Made by a program: the position numbers and the translations under genes. A stretch of 6,535 nucleotides of DNA from an uncultured Methylococcaceae bacterium (GTDB lineage Bacteria > Pseudomonadota > Gammaproteobacteria > Methylococcales > Methylomonadaceae): the NCBI GenBank assembly GCA_903839795.1, contig CAIMDR010000466.1, positions 1 to 6,535 of the forward strand, given 5' to 3'. The notes beneath the pieces were generated by a model that was not told the DNA's origin, did not search any database, and saw only the letters and a list, made by a program, of their open reading frames with translations. This document shows, in pieces, positions 1-6,516 of the stretch. Positions within the stretch are counted from its first letter, which is position 1. The number at the start of each line of letters is the position of its first letter.

Positions 1-141
1 ACAGTCGTTAATCATGCCGGAAACGCGTGTTCTCGCTTACGCTTGAAAAGCCTTATTCCGGCCTACCTCTATTGGTCGTTATGTTGCTGGTTATCTAGTG
101 CCTATAAAGTCAAGGTAAGAAAACTTGAAGATCGAGTTTAA
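1..141 (+). CDS. Possible 3' end of an upstream gene (partial, unidentified)
   Basis: The first reading frame is open from base 1 and stops at TAA 139-141, giving 46 residues without a visible start. The other two plus frames close by base 46 and base 9. The peptide has an aromatic stretch (IPAYLYWSLCCWL) followed by a basic tail (YKVKVRKLEDRV). That pattern is compatible with the C-terminus of a membrane-associated or glycosyltransferase-like protein, but I do not recognise the family. It lies on the same strand as the lyase-like gene and ends 186 bases before it, so it could be the preceding gene of the same cluster. It is short enough to be open by chance. Bases to the left of the window would settle it. 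Confidence 0.33.
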   Translation, partial: TVVNHAGNACSRLRLKSLIPAYLYWSLCCWLSSAYKVKVRKLEDRV

Positions 142-150
142 TAGTATTTT

Positions 151-168
151 CCATAATGAGAAGAGCTG
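151..168 (+). repeat. Solitary near-copy of an IS right end
   Basis: These 18 bases match the last 18 bases of the insertion sequence at 6518-6535 at 16 positions. The first twelve (ccataatgagaa) and the last four (gctg) are identical, and two bases differ in between. A run of four T also precedes both copies, directly here and two bases further away at 6512-6515. By my rough count, a match this good is unlikely by chance in a window this size. No second end or transposase remnant is visible here. It may be a leftover of a related element whose body lies to the left, or a chance similarity. Confidence 0.5.
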
Positions 169-327
169 GGGGCACATTGTTATCCATGTTTAATGGGGAT
201 TCACCGGTCTGGTTCGCATCCAAGCGGACTATTTTAGAACACTGGGGCTTTGTGTATTCGCCATCAGTGAAAACGGGACGATGAATCCGACTACCTCCAC
301 CCAACCGACAAACAGAGATAGAAAATT
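169..327. other. Leader region without a defensible gene
   Basis: Together with 142-168 this is the 186-base gap before the lyase-like gene. Two plus-strand frames stay open across most of it. One starts at ATG 156 and stops at 282-284 (42 residues, containing FNGDSPVWFASKRTILEHWGF). The other is open from 194 and stops at TGA 329-331, overlapping the start codon at 328 by ATGA; its only ATG is at 281 (16 residues). Both read like protein, but neither has a clear ribosome site or a family I recognise. They may be decayed gene pieces. I found no convincing sigma-70 promoter: TTGTTA at 177-182 has no matching -10 box. Confidence 0.4.
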
Positions 328-2388
328 ATGAATTTGACTCACCCCCATTCTGGTGATTACCTTGATTGCCTCTCCAGCTTCCCGCATTATCTCGGTAACG
401 CTTGGCGCGAGCTTGCCCCCGGTCGAGGCTATTTTGGTGATCCTTCCCATTTGGAAGGGGGGATCAGAGCCATGGGTAACGTGGTCTACGTGGCCGGTCT
501 GCTGGCAGGAGACCCGCACTTTAGCCCGGCTCCCGGCGCTACAGATCGTGCTTGGCTGTTGGCGAAGGCACGCGCCAGTCTGGCCTACATGACCCATGGC
601 CATGTCACTGGCGATTCCACCTGCGGCGATGGCCAAAAGTGGGGCGGCGTCTGGCAGTCGGCTTGGTGGACAACCCGGATGGCCTTAGGCGCACGGCAGA
701 TATGGGCCGAACTAAATCCGGCCGAACAAGCGGAAGTGGAGCGGGTAGTGGTTTTCGAAGCCGATTTGCAGCTTCCGCGCATCGTGCCTTCCGGCCTGGC
801 CGAAGACACTAAAGCTGAGGAAAATGCGTGGGACTCGGAAATTCTGGCGACAGCTGTCGCCTTGTTTCCTGATCATCCCCATCGGGCACTGTGGTGGGAA
901 AAATTGTCCGAATTTGCTTATAATACTTTTTCAATCGCCACCGACCGTTACGATTCCCGACTTGCCGAGGGCCGACCGCTCAAGGAGCGGGTTTACACGG
1001 TCAATCTCTACAGTGACTTTACCCTGGAAAACCATGGAGCCTACCACTTTTGCTACGTAGCAAGCCCGCTTCATTCATTCGCTTGGGCCAGTTACGCACT
1101 GCTTGAAGCCGGTATCACGCCACCAGAGGCGCTGTACCATCATGTTGCCGATGTCTGGAAAATAGCCAAGCCGACTTTTCTTCGCGACCGCTTCGCCTAT
1201 GTCGGCGGTCAAGACTGGGCGCGCTACACCTATGGCAATTATTTCATCGTACCGGCGCTGGTTTGGTTGCAATCACATCTTGATGATCCTGATCTGCGTG
1301 CCATTGAAACGGCGCGTTTTCGTTGTCTCAGAGAGGAACAGGCCGAAAATAATGACGGTTCGTTCTTTGGAAAAAGATTCACACAGCCTGATTATTTCGG
1401 CCAGCCGGCCAAGTACGAGACCGATTGCTATGCCAACATGGCCTTGGCCTATCAGTTGCATCGTCTGGCGGGAGCGGCTTTAAAAGACAACACGACTCCG
1501 CTTGAAGCACCGGCTGACCCGTTGGTCTGGCAGAGTCAGCCTGAAGTTTTGCCGCTGAGCGGCAGGTTGGTGAGTCAAGAGAGTGGCATCGCCTATGTCA
1601 GGACGCCGAAACTTTTCGCCTCTTTCTCATGGAAAACACTCACTGAACCCGATCCTATCGCGCTATTTATTCCCGTCGGCCGAGAAGAGCTGGCTGAATG
1701 GCAGCCGGGCAACCTGTTTGGCCGGTTAGTGTTGCCAGGCGCTCCACCTTCAGCCGTTTGGATAAGAGCAATGCGTGAAGAAGGTGCCGGCTTTCGTATA
1801 GCCGGTACCGTTATTTATCGTGGCCGCAATGGACAAATACTATTTACCCAAGAACTGGAATACGCAGTTGACCCCGAAACAGGAACCGCTCAGATACGCT
1901 CGTGCTTTACGGCCGTTCAAAAAATCTGGATTCAGCGAGTTGAAGGACTTCGGCTGGCAATCGTCAATGATCGTTGGAACGGGTTCGGACTCGACCTACA
2001 TCACGTCAACGGTACTCTACCGCTTCATTTTGACCCCGAACGGCGACCATTTTGGTTACGCCGCCGCGACATTCCAAGTCGCGTCGTCCGAAAAATCCTC
2101 AGGGAAACCTTGCGGGACGGTTCGCGACTAAAGCTGCCCGGCCGCTGGGTGAACGTTGACGGTGCTTATGGCATCATTGCTACGGGCAAAGAACCGCAAA
2201 GCTTTGAGTTGTACCAACCGATCGGCAGGAATTTACCTGACGGAAGCCTCCATTTTGAGTTATTGTTTTGCCCCTTGCGTTTTGAGAACCGGACTTTTGC
2301 GCCAGGGGAGGAAATCCTGAATGTCGAATTTACCCTAGTGGCCGGAGATGCCGATGCCACTAGAAAACTAGCGGAATCCTTACTATGA
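328..2388 (+). CDS. Toroid-type polysaccharide lyase-like protein (heparinase/alginate-lyase-like)
   Basis: This 686-residue protein most resembles enzymes with an N-terminal alpha/alpha toroid and a C-terminal beta-sandwich, the fold of heparinase II/III-like and several alginate-lyase families. Residues 1-390 are helix-rich with conserved-looking aromatic motifs: WGGVWQSAWW (106-115), EENAWDSEI (164-172), ENHGAYH (234-240), GGQDWARYTYGNY (293-305). From about 400 to 672 the sequence is strand-rich. In toroid lyases an Asn-His pair followed by Arg/Tyr residues forms the active site. Here N235-H236 with R299, Y300 or Y302 are candidates; that assignment is inference. There is no signal peptide or membrane segment, which is odd for a lyase acting on exported glycan. 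ATG 328 is chosen because an in-frame TAG lies at 319-321. The upstream ribosome site is weak (agag at 314-317). The gene overlaps the next by ATGA. It could act on a cytoplasmic glycan intermediate, or be a non-catalytic or hydrolase relative. Coding is certain; the enzymatic role is not. Confidence 0.7.
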   Translation: MNLTHPHSGDYLDCLSSFPHYLGNAWRELAPGRGYFGDPSHLEGGIRAMGNVVYVAGLLAGDPHFSPAPGATDRAWLLAKARASLAYMTHGHVTGDSTCGDGQKWGGVWQSAWWTTRMALGARQIWAELNPAEQAEVERVVVFEADLQLPRIVPSGLAEDTKAEENAWDSEILATAVALFPDHPHRALWWEKLSEFAYNTFSIATDRYDSRLAEGRPLKERVYTVNLYSDFTLENHGAYHFCYVASPLHSFAWASYALLEAGITPPEALYHHVADVWKIAKPTFLRDRFAYVGGQDWARYTYGNYFIVPALVWLQSHLDDPDLRAIETARFRCLREEQAENNDGSFFGKRFTQPDYFGQPAKYETDCYANMALAYQLHRLAGAALKDNTTPLEAPADPLVWQSQPEVLPLSGRLVSQESGIAYVRTPKLFASFSWKTLTEPDPIALFIPVGREELAEWQPGNLFGRLVLPGAPPSAVWIRAMREEGAGFRIAGTVIYRGRNGQILFTQELEYAVDPETGTAQIRSCFTAVQKIWIQRVEGLRLAIVNDRWNGFGLDLHHVNGTLPLHFDPERRPFWLRRRDIPSRVVRKILRETLRDGSRLKLPGRWVNVDGAYGIIATGKEPQSFELYQPIGRNLPDGSLHFELLFCPLRFENRTFAPGEEILNVEFTLVAGDADATRKLAESLL

Positions 2389-3509
2389 ATACTAATGAAT
2401 GGGGCTGGAATCTGCATCGTTTGGCTATCGACCGTTTGGGGTGGCAGCAGCCGTTTGGAAAAAAGCCCGGCTTGAAGAAAATGTTGTTCATCACTGAGAA
2501 CGATCCGCTCTGCCTCATGCAGTTTTTTCCTTTCTGGCACTACAGGACGGAGTTGGCTCGCCGTTTTCATATTGAGGTTCGGGAGTTACCTTTATCCCAA
2601 TTCCTTGCGGGCAAGAATACCTACCGAGATGTCGATGCAGTCTGTTTCCAGACTTGGTTCGACTTGACACCCGAGGCCGTAAGAGACATCGCGGTTCGAA
2701 TGCGTCGCTCTTTTCCCGATGCCAGGCTGGCCTATTTCGACTGGTTTGCACCCACCCATATCCGCTACGCTGAAGCTCTGGACGAGTACATAACGGTCTA
2801 TGTCAAAAAACAGGTACTCCGAGATCGAAGTCAATACGAAATTCCCGTTCGTGGAGACACCAATCTATCTGACTATTACGCCCGGCACTTTAACCTCGAA
2901 GGCCATCCTCCCCTACGTTTTAATTTACCGCCGAATTTCTGGCAAAAGTTCTGGCTAGCCCCCCATTTTGCTTTTTCGCCCCACATGATGACGCTTTTTC
3001 AGCGTGAATTTCCGAAAGGATCGCGCCACATCGATCTCCATGCCCGAATTGCCGTCAAGGGTTCCGAATGGTATACACGAATGCGCCAGGACGCTCTGGA
3101 CACGACCTTGGCGCTTGAAGGAAAAATACAAGTGGTTTGCCGAGGACGGGTTGACCGGGATGCCTATTTTAAAGAGCTTTATCAGTCCAAACTGTGCTTT
3201 AGTCCCTTCGGCTACGGCGAGGTCTGCTGGCGGGACTTTGAAGCCATGTTCACCGGGAGTCTCCTGCTCAAACCGGATATGTCTCATATTGATTGTTATC
3301 CGGAAGCTTTCTTCCCGAATGAAACCTATGTACCTTTAGCGTGGGATCTGTCCGATTTTGAGGACAAGATTAGGTATTACCTGGAACATGAGGATCAGCG
3401 AGTAGCCATCGCTCAACGCGCCTTTGAACACCTGTCTGAATATTTTCGGGAACATCGTTTTCTTAAAGATATAGAACCGCTGTTGGAACAATTGAAAATT
3501 CTGGATTAA
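2385..3509 (+). CDS. Glycosyltransferase, CgeB/exostosin-like GT-B type
   Basis: This 374-residue protein is a probable cytoplasmic glycosyltransferase that would move a sugar from an activated nucleotide donor to a glycan or protein. A first Rossmann-like half begins at about residue 33 (KMLFITENDPLCLMQFFPFW), preceded by about 32 extra residues. The second half carries a typical donor-side signature at 268-291: SKLCFSPFGYGEVCWRDFEA followed by MFTG, then a strand and LLLKPDMSHIDCYP. The form 'SK..F.P.GYG...R..EA...G' is shared by CgeB-like family-1 transferases and exostosin-type enzymes. E286 and R283 are candidate donor-binding residues. The C-terminus (323-374) is a helical run typical of these proteins. 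ATG 2385 overlaps the previous stop (ATGA), with a weak GGA-type site at 2373-2375, so translational coupling is likely. Met34 (ATG at 2484) is an alternative start but would remove only the extension. The sugar and acceptor are unknown. Confidence 0.8.
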   Translation: MNTNEWGWNLHRLAIDRLGWQQPFGKKPGLKKMLFITENDPLCLMQFFPFWHYRTELARRFHIEVRELPLSQFLAGKNTYRDVDAVCFQTWFDLTPEAVRDIAVRMRRSFPDARLAYFDWFAPTHIRYAEALDEYITVYVKKQVLRDRSQYEIPVRGDTNLSDYYARHFNLEGHPPLRFNLPPNFWQKFWLAPHFAFSPHMMTLFQREFPKGSRHIDLHARIAVKGSEWYTRMRQDALDTTLALEGKIQVVCRGRVDRDAYFKELYQSKLCFSPFGYGEVCWRDFEAMFTGSLLLKPDMSHIDCYPEAFFPNETYVPLAWDLSDFEDKIRYYLEHEDQRVAIAQRAFEHLSEYFREHRFLKDIEPLLEQLKILD

Positions 3510-3621
3510 GCTTAGGAATGTGTAACGATATCCGTGTCTTAAGTCTCGACTATGCCCCGTATTAAGTTGGTAGCCGCAGTATTGGAATCAGACTCGATTG
3601 ATGAAAGTCTTCAAACGTTTC

Positions 3622-3644
3622 GGTCGGGATTACAAACCCCGACC
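3622..3644. terminator. GC-rich hairpin between convergent genes
   Basis: GGTCGGG (3622-3628) pairs perfectly with CCCGACC (3638-3644) across a 9-base loop. It lies in the 175-base gap where the glycosyltransferase (plus) and the desaturase-family gene (minus) converge, the right place for a two-way transcription stop. Neither side has a real T-run, so it is not a textbook intrinsic terminator. The palindrome looks like the short dispersed intergenic repeats found in many bacterial genomes; the copy number elsewhere cannot be judged from this window. Confidence 0.5.
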
Positions 3645-3684
3645 AGCATAAATGTCGAGTGTCAGCATCTGCTTTAATCGTGAG

Positions 3685-4515
3685 TTATCTTTTCTGAAAT
3701 CTAAAGGGGCGAAGCAATTGCCCAACGATACCGACTGATAATATTTCATTAATACCATAGCGTGTGGGCCAACTTTGCTTAGGGAGATAATAAGTGCCGA
3801 AAAGCTTATCTACCCAAGGCAGCATGGCTGAATAATTTTTGTTGATGAATGCTTTGCCATCGTTGGTATGATGCCAGTGGTGAAAGTCGGGGGTCGAGAT
3901 GAACAGCTCAAGCCAACCGAAGCGCCAGCGCACATTGGCATGAATGAAAAACCCCCAAATTGTACCGGTCAGAATAACCAGCAAGGGTACTAAATCCATC
4001 TGATTGGTCACGGGTTGAGCTAAACCTAACAAATACATGGGGATAAAGCCACACAAACGGGTAAAAACTTGATCCAGCGGATGGGCGCGGGTATTCACCA
4101 GCCAGTCAAGCTGTTCTGCGCTGTGGTGAACGGCATGAAAGCGCCATAAGAGCGGGACTTCATGCATCCAGCGGTGCGCCCAATAAGAGCCCATTTCGCC
4201 AACGACCATGGCCGCAGCGAAACGAACCCCTAGCGGCAAACCGGCAACCCACTCATGTAATCCGCCAGGCACAATACCATGCAGTGCTAGTGCAAGCATG
4301 GACATGGGCACAACCAAAAGCAATTTAGGCAAAAGGCCACTAAGAAAAAAATAGGTTAAATCGGTAAAAAATGCTTTACGGAAGATTTTTTGCGGACGTA
4401 AGGGGTACAGATTTTCCAAGGGGACAAAAATAATCATGATGATCAGCAGCCAGATAGACAACCTGAAGACATCAATGGCAAAGACGGTGAGATGCAGTTG
4501 TTGGAGTATTTCCAT
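3685..4515 (-). CDS. Sterol desaturase / fatty acid hydroxylase family membrane protein
   Basis: This is an integral membrane di-iron oxygenase-family protein. Counting from ATG 4515 (276 residues), all the family's histidine boxes are present: H-R-W-M-H at 114-118, H-A-V-H-H at 127-131, and H-H-W-H-H at 212-216, with an extra His at 192. Hydrophobic segments lie at about 11-33, 50-78, 98-112 and 155-192, placing the histidines on the cytoplasmic face around the metal site. Length matches the family. Members hydroxylate or desaturate sterols, fatty acids or other lipids; the substrate here cannot be read from sequence. A TTG two codons upstream (4519-4521) extends the frame slightly, but ATG 4515 is preferred. 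No strong ribosome site is seen. A strong terminator lies only 24 bases upstream, leaving almost no room for a private promoter. The stop is TAA 3685-3687. Confidence 0.9.
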   Translation of the reverse strand: MEILQQLHLTVFAIDVFRLSIWLLIIMIIFVPLENLYPLRPQKIFRKAFFTDLTYFFLSGLLPKLLLVVPMSMLALALHGIVPGGLHEWVAGLPLGVRFAAAMVVGEMGSYWAHRWMHEVPLLWRFHAVHHSAEQLDWLVNTRAHPLDQVFTRLCGFIPMYLLGLAQPVTNQMDLVPLLVILTGTIWGFFIHANVRWRFGWLELFISTPDFHHWHHTNDGKAFINKNYSAMLPWVDKLFGTYYLPKQSWPTRYGINEILSVGIVGQLLRPFRFQKR

Positions 4516-4539
4516 GATCAACCCAAAAAAGATGTTTAC

Positions 4540-4574
4540 AAAAAAATCGGTGGCCGTCTACTAAACGACCCCCG
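4540..4574 (-). terminator. Intrinsic terminator of the PEP-CTERM gene
   Basis: Read on the minus strand, CGGGGGTCGT (4574-4565) pairs with ACGGCCACCG (4557-4548) at nine of ten positions (one G-T wobble, one G-A mismatch) around a 7-base loop. It is followed by A and seven T (4546-4540). This is a classical GC stem plus U-tract. It begins 19 bases after the PEP-CTERM stop codon and so ends that transcript before the desaturase-family gene. Confidence 0.78.
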
Positions 4575-4593
4575 CCTTTTATTGGGCAGTCAA

Positions 4594-5097
4594 TTACGCG
4601 TTGGCAAGGATTTGCTTCAGGCTGCGTCTTTTGATGAACGCCAAAATACCTGTCGCCATTAGCCAAAAGCTTCCAGGGACTGGAACTGGAGCTAGTTTCA
4701 TGGAAACGCCGTCAAGAAGAACAAATGGCGGTTGTCCCCACGGTGATCCCAGCGCCATAAAGCCCAGCAATTCACTTGACTGCGTAGCTGTGAAAGTCAT
4801 GGTTTGCTGCATCCATGGAACGAAGCCATGACTGGCATTGTTCATCAGTTGTGAAAAGTGAGTTTCACCACCGATAAGAACTTCAGTTTTGCTGATCTCA
4901 TTAGGAACACTTCCATCGGGGAGTTTAATCGTATTTGTGTCAATCGACGAGAGCGTGCCGCCCAAAGTCACTTGCCACTGCTCTTTCGTAGCACCAGTAA
5001 ACCCATATAGCTGCCCTGCTGCTTGATAAAAAGTCAGCTCATACTTTTGGCCGGCCGTCAGTCCTGAAACTGACTGATAAAGAGCAGCAATTCTCAT
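4594..5097 (-). pseudogene. PEP-CTERM sorting-signal protein, 3' part, cut off by the insertion sequence
   Basis: The remaining frame encodes 167 residues. About 135 are a strand-rich, carbohydrate-binding-like sandwich ('LYQSVSGLTAGQKYELTFYQ' is typical of the jelly-roll modules of such surface proteins). The end carries the sorting signal: VPVPG (138-142), a hydrophobic helix (SFWLMATGILAFI) and basic residues KRR. In the family this tail is cleaved by an exosortase after export, leaving an extracellular protein tied to the polysaccharide matrix. No signal peptide is present. The frame starts in mid-domain, and its first codons (ATG 5097-5095, MRIA) lie in or at the edge of the IS inverted repeat. 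Native sequence therefore begins near base 5084. The missing 5' half should lie to the right of the insertion, beyond the window. The fragment could be translated from the IS-borne ATG but would not be exported, so it is probably non-functional. Confidence 0.85.
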
Positions 5098-5103
5098 TAT
5101 GGC
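5085..5103 (+). repeat. Left terminal inverted repeat of the IS
   Basis: The sequence cagcaattctcattatggc is the exact reverse complement of 6517-6535. Read on the minus strand it supplies an ATG (5097-5095) in frame with the truncated PEP-CTERM gene. Its inner half may hold the -35 box of the transposase promoter. Confidence 0.88.
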
Positions 5104-5119
5104 ATCAATCGGCTAAAAT
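5091..5119 (+). promoter_or_regulatory. Possible transposase promoter
   Basis: TTCTCA (5091-5096, 4/6 to the -35 consensus) and TAAAAT (5114-5119, 5/6 to the -10 consensus) are separated by 17 bases, 32 bases before the transposase ATG. The -35 box lies inside the terminal repeat, an arrangement known from other insertion sequences, where transposase binding can repress its own gene. Called by eye only. Confidence 0.35.
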
Positions 5120-5150
5120 AGCAGGCTGACTTTACCGATGAGACCAATTT

Positions 5151-6500
5151 ATGAGCGCCCCTTTTGGAAAAAATGCATTGAGCCTTAGCGATGTGACCAA
5201 GCAAATGCGTACTGTTTTCGAAACCTTCACCGATTCGCGAACTGGAAAGAATTCGAATTATAAGATGACTGACGCTGGATTGAGTGCTTTTTCAGTATTT
5301 TTTATGCAAAGCCCCTCTTTTTTGGACTTTCAGCGGACAATGCAAGAGACGCAAGGGAAAAATAACGCCCAGACCTTGTTTGGTGTTTTTAAAATACCGT
5401 CAGATAACCATATCCGCGACCTGCTTGATGGGGTAGAGCCAACAGAGGTGTATCCGCTATTTGATTTTGTTTTTAACGGTTTTCAGCGTGCGGGTGTAAT
5501 CGACTCCTTTCGCACAAAAGACAATCGGTTGCTGCTGGCGTTGGACGGAACACACTATTTTTCATCACAAAAGCTACACGGCTCATGCTGTTCATGCAAA
5601 ACCCACAGCAGCGGTAAAACAAGCTATTCACACACGGTAGTGACGCCGGTTTTAGTTAATCCTGGCAACAATAAAGTTATTTCATTGGCCCCAGAATTTG
5701 TGTGCCCACAGGATGGTCATGCAAAACAGGATTGCGAAATCAATGCCTCATTGCGCTGGCTGGAAAGGCAGGGTAGCCAGTTCGCCGCGCTGGGCACTAC
5801 CGTGCTCGGCGATGATCTTTACTGTCACGAGCCATTTTGTCTAGCGTTACTGAAGAAAAAATTGGAATTTATTCTGGTCTGTAAACCCGACTCGCATAAG
5901 ACTTTATACGAATGGGTTGATGACCTGGATCGTAATGGTGTAGTTAAAACAGTGGTCTGCAAGCGCTGGACAGGCAAACGCCAAGAAATAGACACCTATC
6001 GTTACGTTAACACTGTGCCTCTGCGCGATGCTGACGACGCATTAATGGTGAACTGGTGCGAAATCACTACGCGGACAGAAGACGGTAAAGTCATTTATCA
6101 CAATGCTTTCGCCACATCCTTGGCGATTAACGATGCTAACGTTATCGAAGTGGTCGCTTCGGGTCGCGCCAGGTGGAAGATTGAAAACGAAAACAATAAC
6201 ACGCTGAAAACTAAGGGCTATAACTTCGAGCACAACTTTGGTCATGGTAAACAGTTTTTGTCTTCTTTGCTGGCAACGCTGATCTTACTTGCCTATTTGA
6301 TACACACGATGTTGGATTTGATGGATGATAAATTTTGCCTGTTACGTCAGAAGCTATCTTCACGTAGGCGTTTGTTCGATGATATGAAAGCCCTGACGAC
6401 CTACCTATGCTTCGATAGCTGGGAACACCTGCTCGATTTCATGCTGGAAGGCTGGTCTTATAAACCGGAAAGTCGAATCGCTTGCTCCCCCGAAAGCTGA
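5151..6500 (+). CDS. DDE transposase of the insertion sequence (IS4-like/ISNCY-type)
   Basis: This 449-residue enzyme cuts and joins the element's ends. Candidate catalytic acids are D132 in LALDGTHYF, D221 or D222 in VLGDDLYCH, and E345 or E347 in RARWKIENENNN. The last is followed by LK-x-KGYN-x-EH-x-FGHG, a form of the Y/R-E-K signature of IS4-related transposases. An N-terminal 120 residues with helical character probably recognise the ends. Between the first and second acids is a Cys/His cluster, H143-GSCCSCKTH-152, that may bind zinc. A hydrophobic helix (369-390) follows the catalytic core. The gene is intact from ATG 5151 to TGA 6498-6500, ending 35 bases before the right end. The upstream ribosome site is weak (gatgag, 5138-5143). 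I recall similar proteins filed as ISNCY, but the exact family is not certain. Confidence 0.88.
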   Translation: MSAPFGKNALSLSDVTKQMRTVFETFTDSRTGKNSNYKMTDAGLSAFSVFFMQSPSFLDFQRTMQETQGKNNAQTLFGVFKIPSDNHIRDLLDGVEPTEVYPLFDFVFNGFQRAGVIDSFRTKDNRLLLALDGTHYFSSQKLHGSCCSCKTHSSGKTSYSHTVVTPVLVNPGNNKVISLAPEFVCPQDGHAKQDCEINASLRWLERQGSQFAALGTTVLGDDLYCHEPFCLALLKKKLEFILVCKPDSHKTLYEWVDDLDRNGVVKTVVCKRWTGKRQEIDTYRYVNTVPLRDADDALMVNWCEITTRTEDGKVIYHNAFATSLAINDANVIEVVASGRARWKIENENNNTLKTKGYNFEHNFGHGKQFLSSLLATLILLAYLIHTMLDLMDDKFCLLRQKLSSRRRLFDDMKALTTYLCFDSWEHLLDFMLEGWSYKPESRIACSPES

Positions 6501-6516
6501 AACAGGGTAGGTTTTG

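Noticed and set aside
110..304. A 64-codon minus-strand open frame upstream of the operon
   Set aside because: It runs opposite to the likely upstream gene and across the IS-end-like site, with no family resemblance or ribosome site; plus-strand frames explain the region at least as well.
229..636. A 135-codon minus-strand open frame overlapping the start of the lyase-like gene
   Set aside because: It is mostly the antisense of the clearly coding plus-strand gene.
3552..3677. A 41-codon plus-strand open frame in the convergent gap (MPRIKLVAAVLESDSIDESL...)
   Set aside because: It has no clear ribosome site, reads straight through the palindromic hairpin and has no recognisable family; most likely open by chance.
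4575..4593. A minus-strand -35 box (TTGACT at about 4592-4587) for the desaturase-family gene
   Set aside because: No acceptable -10 box is found at 16-18 bases; the nearest (TTTAGT) is 22 bases away and lies in the terminator hairpin.
5091..5150. An outward minus-strand promoter in the IS end driving the PEP-CTERM fragment
   Set aside because: The best pair (TTGGTC and TATTTT) is 21 bases apart, too far for a normal sigma-70 promoter.
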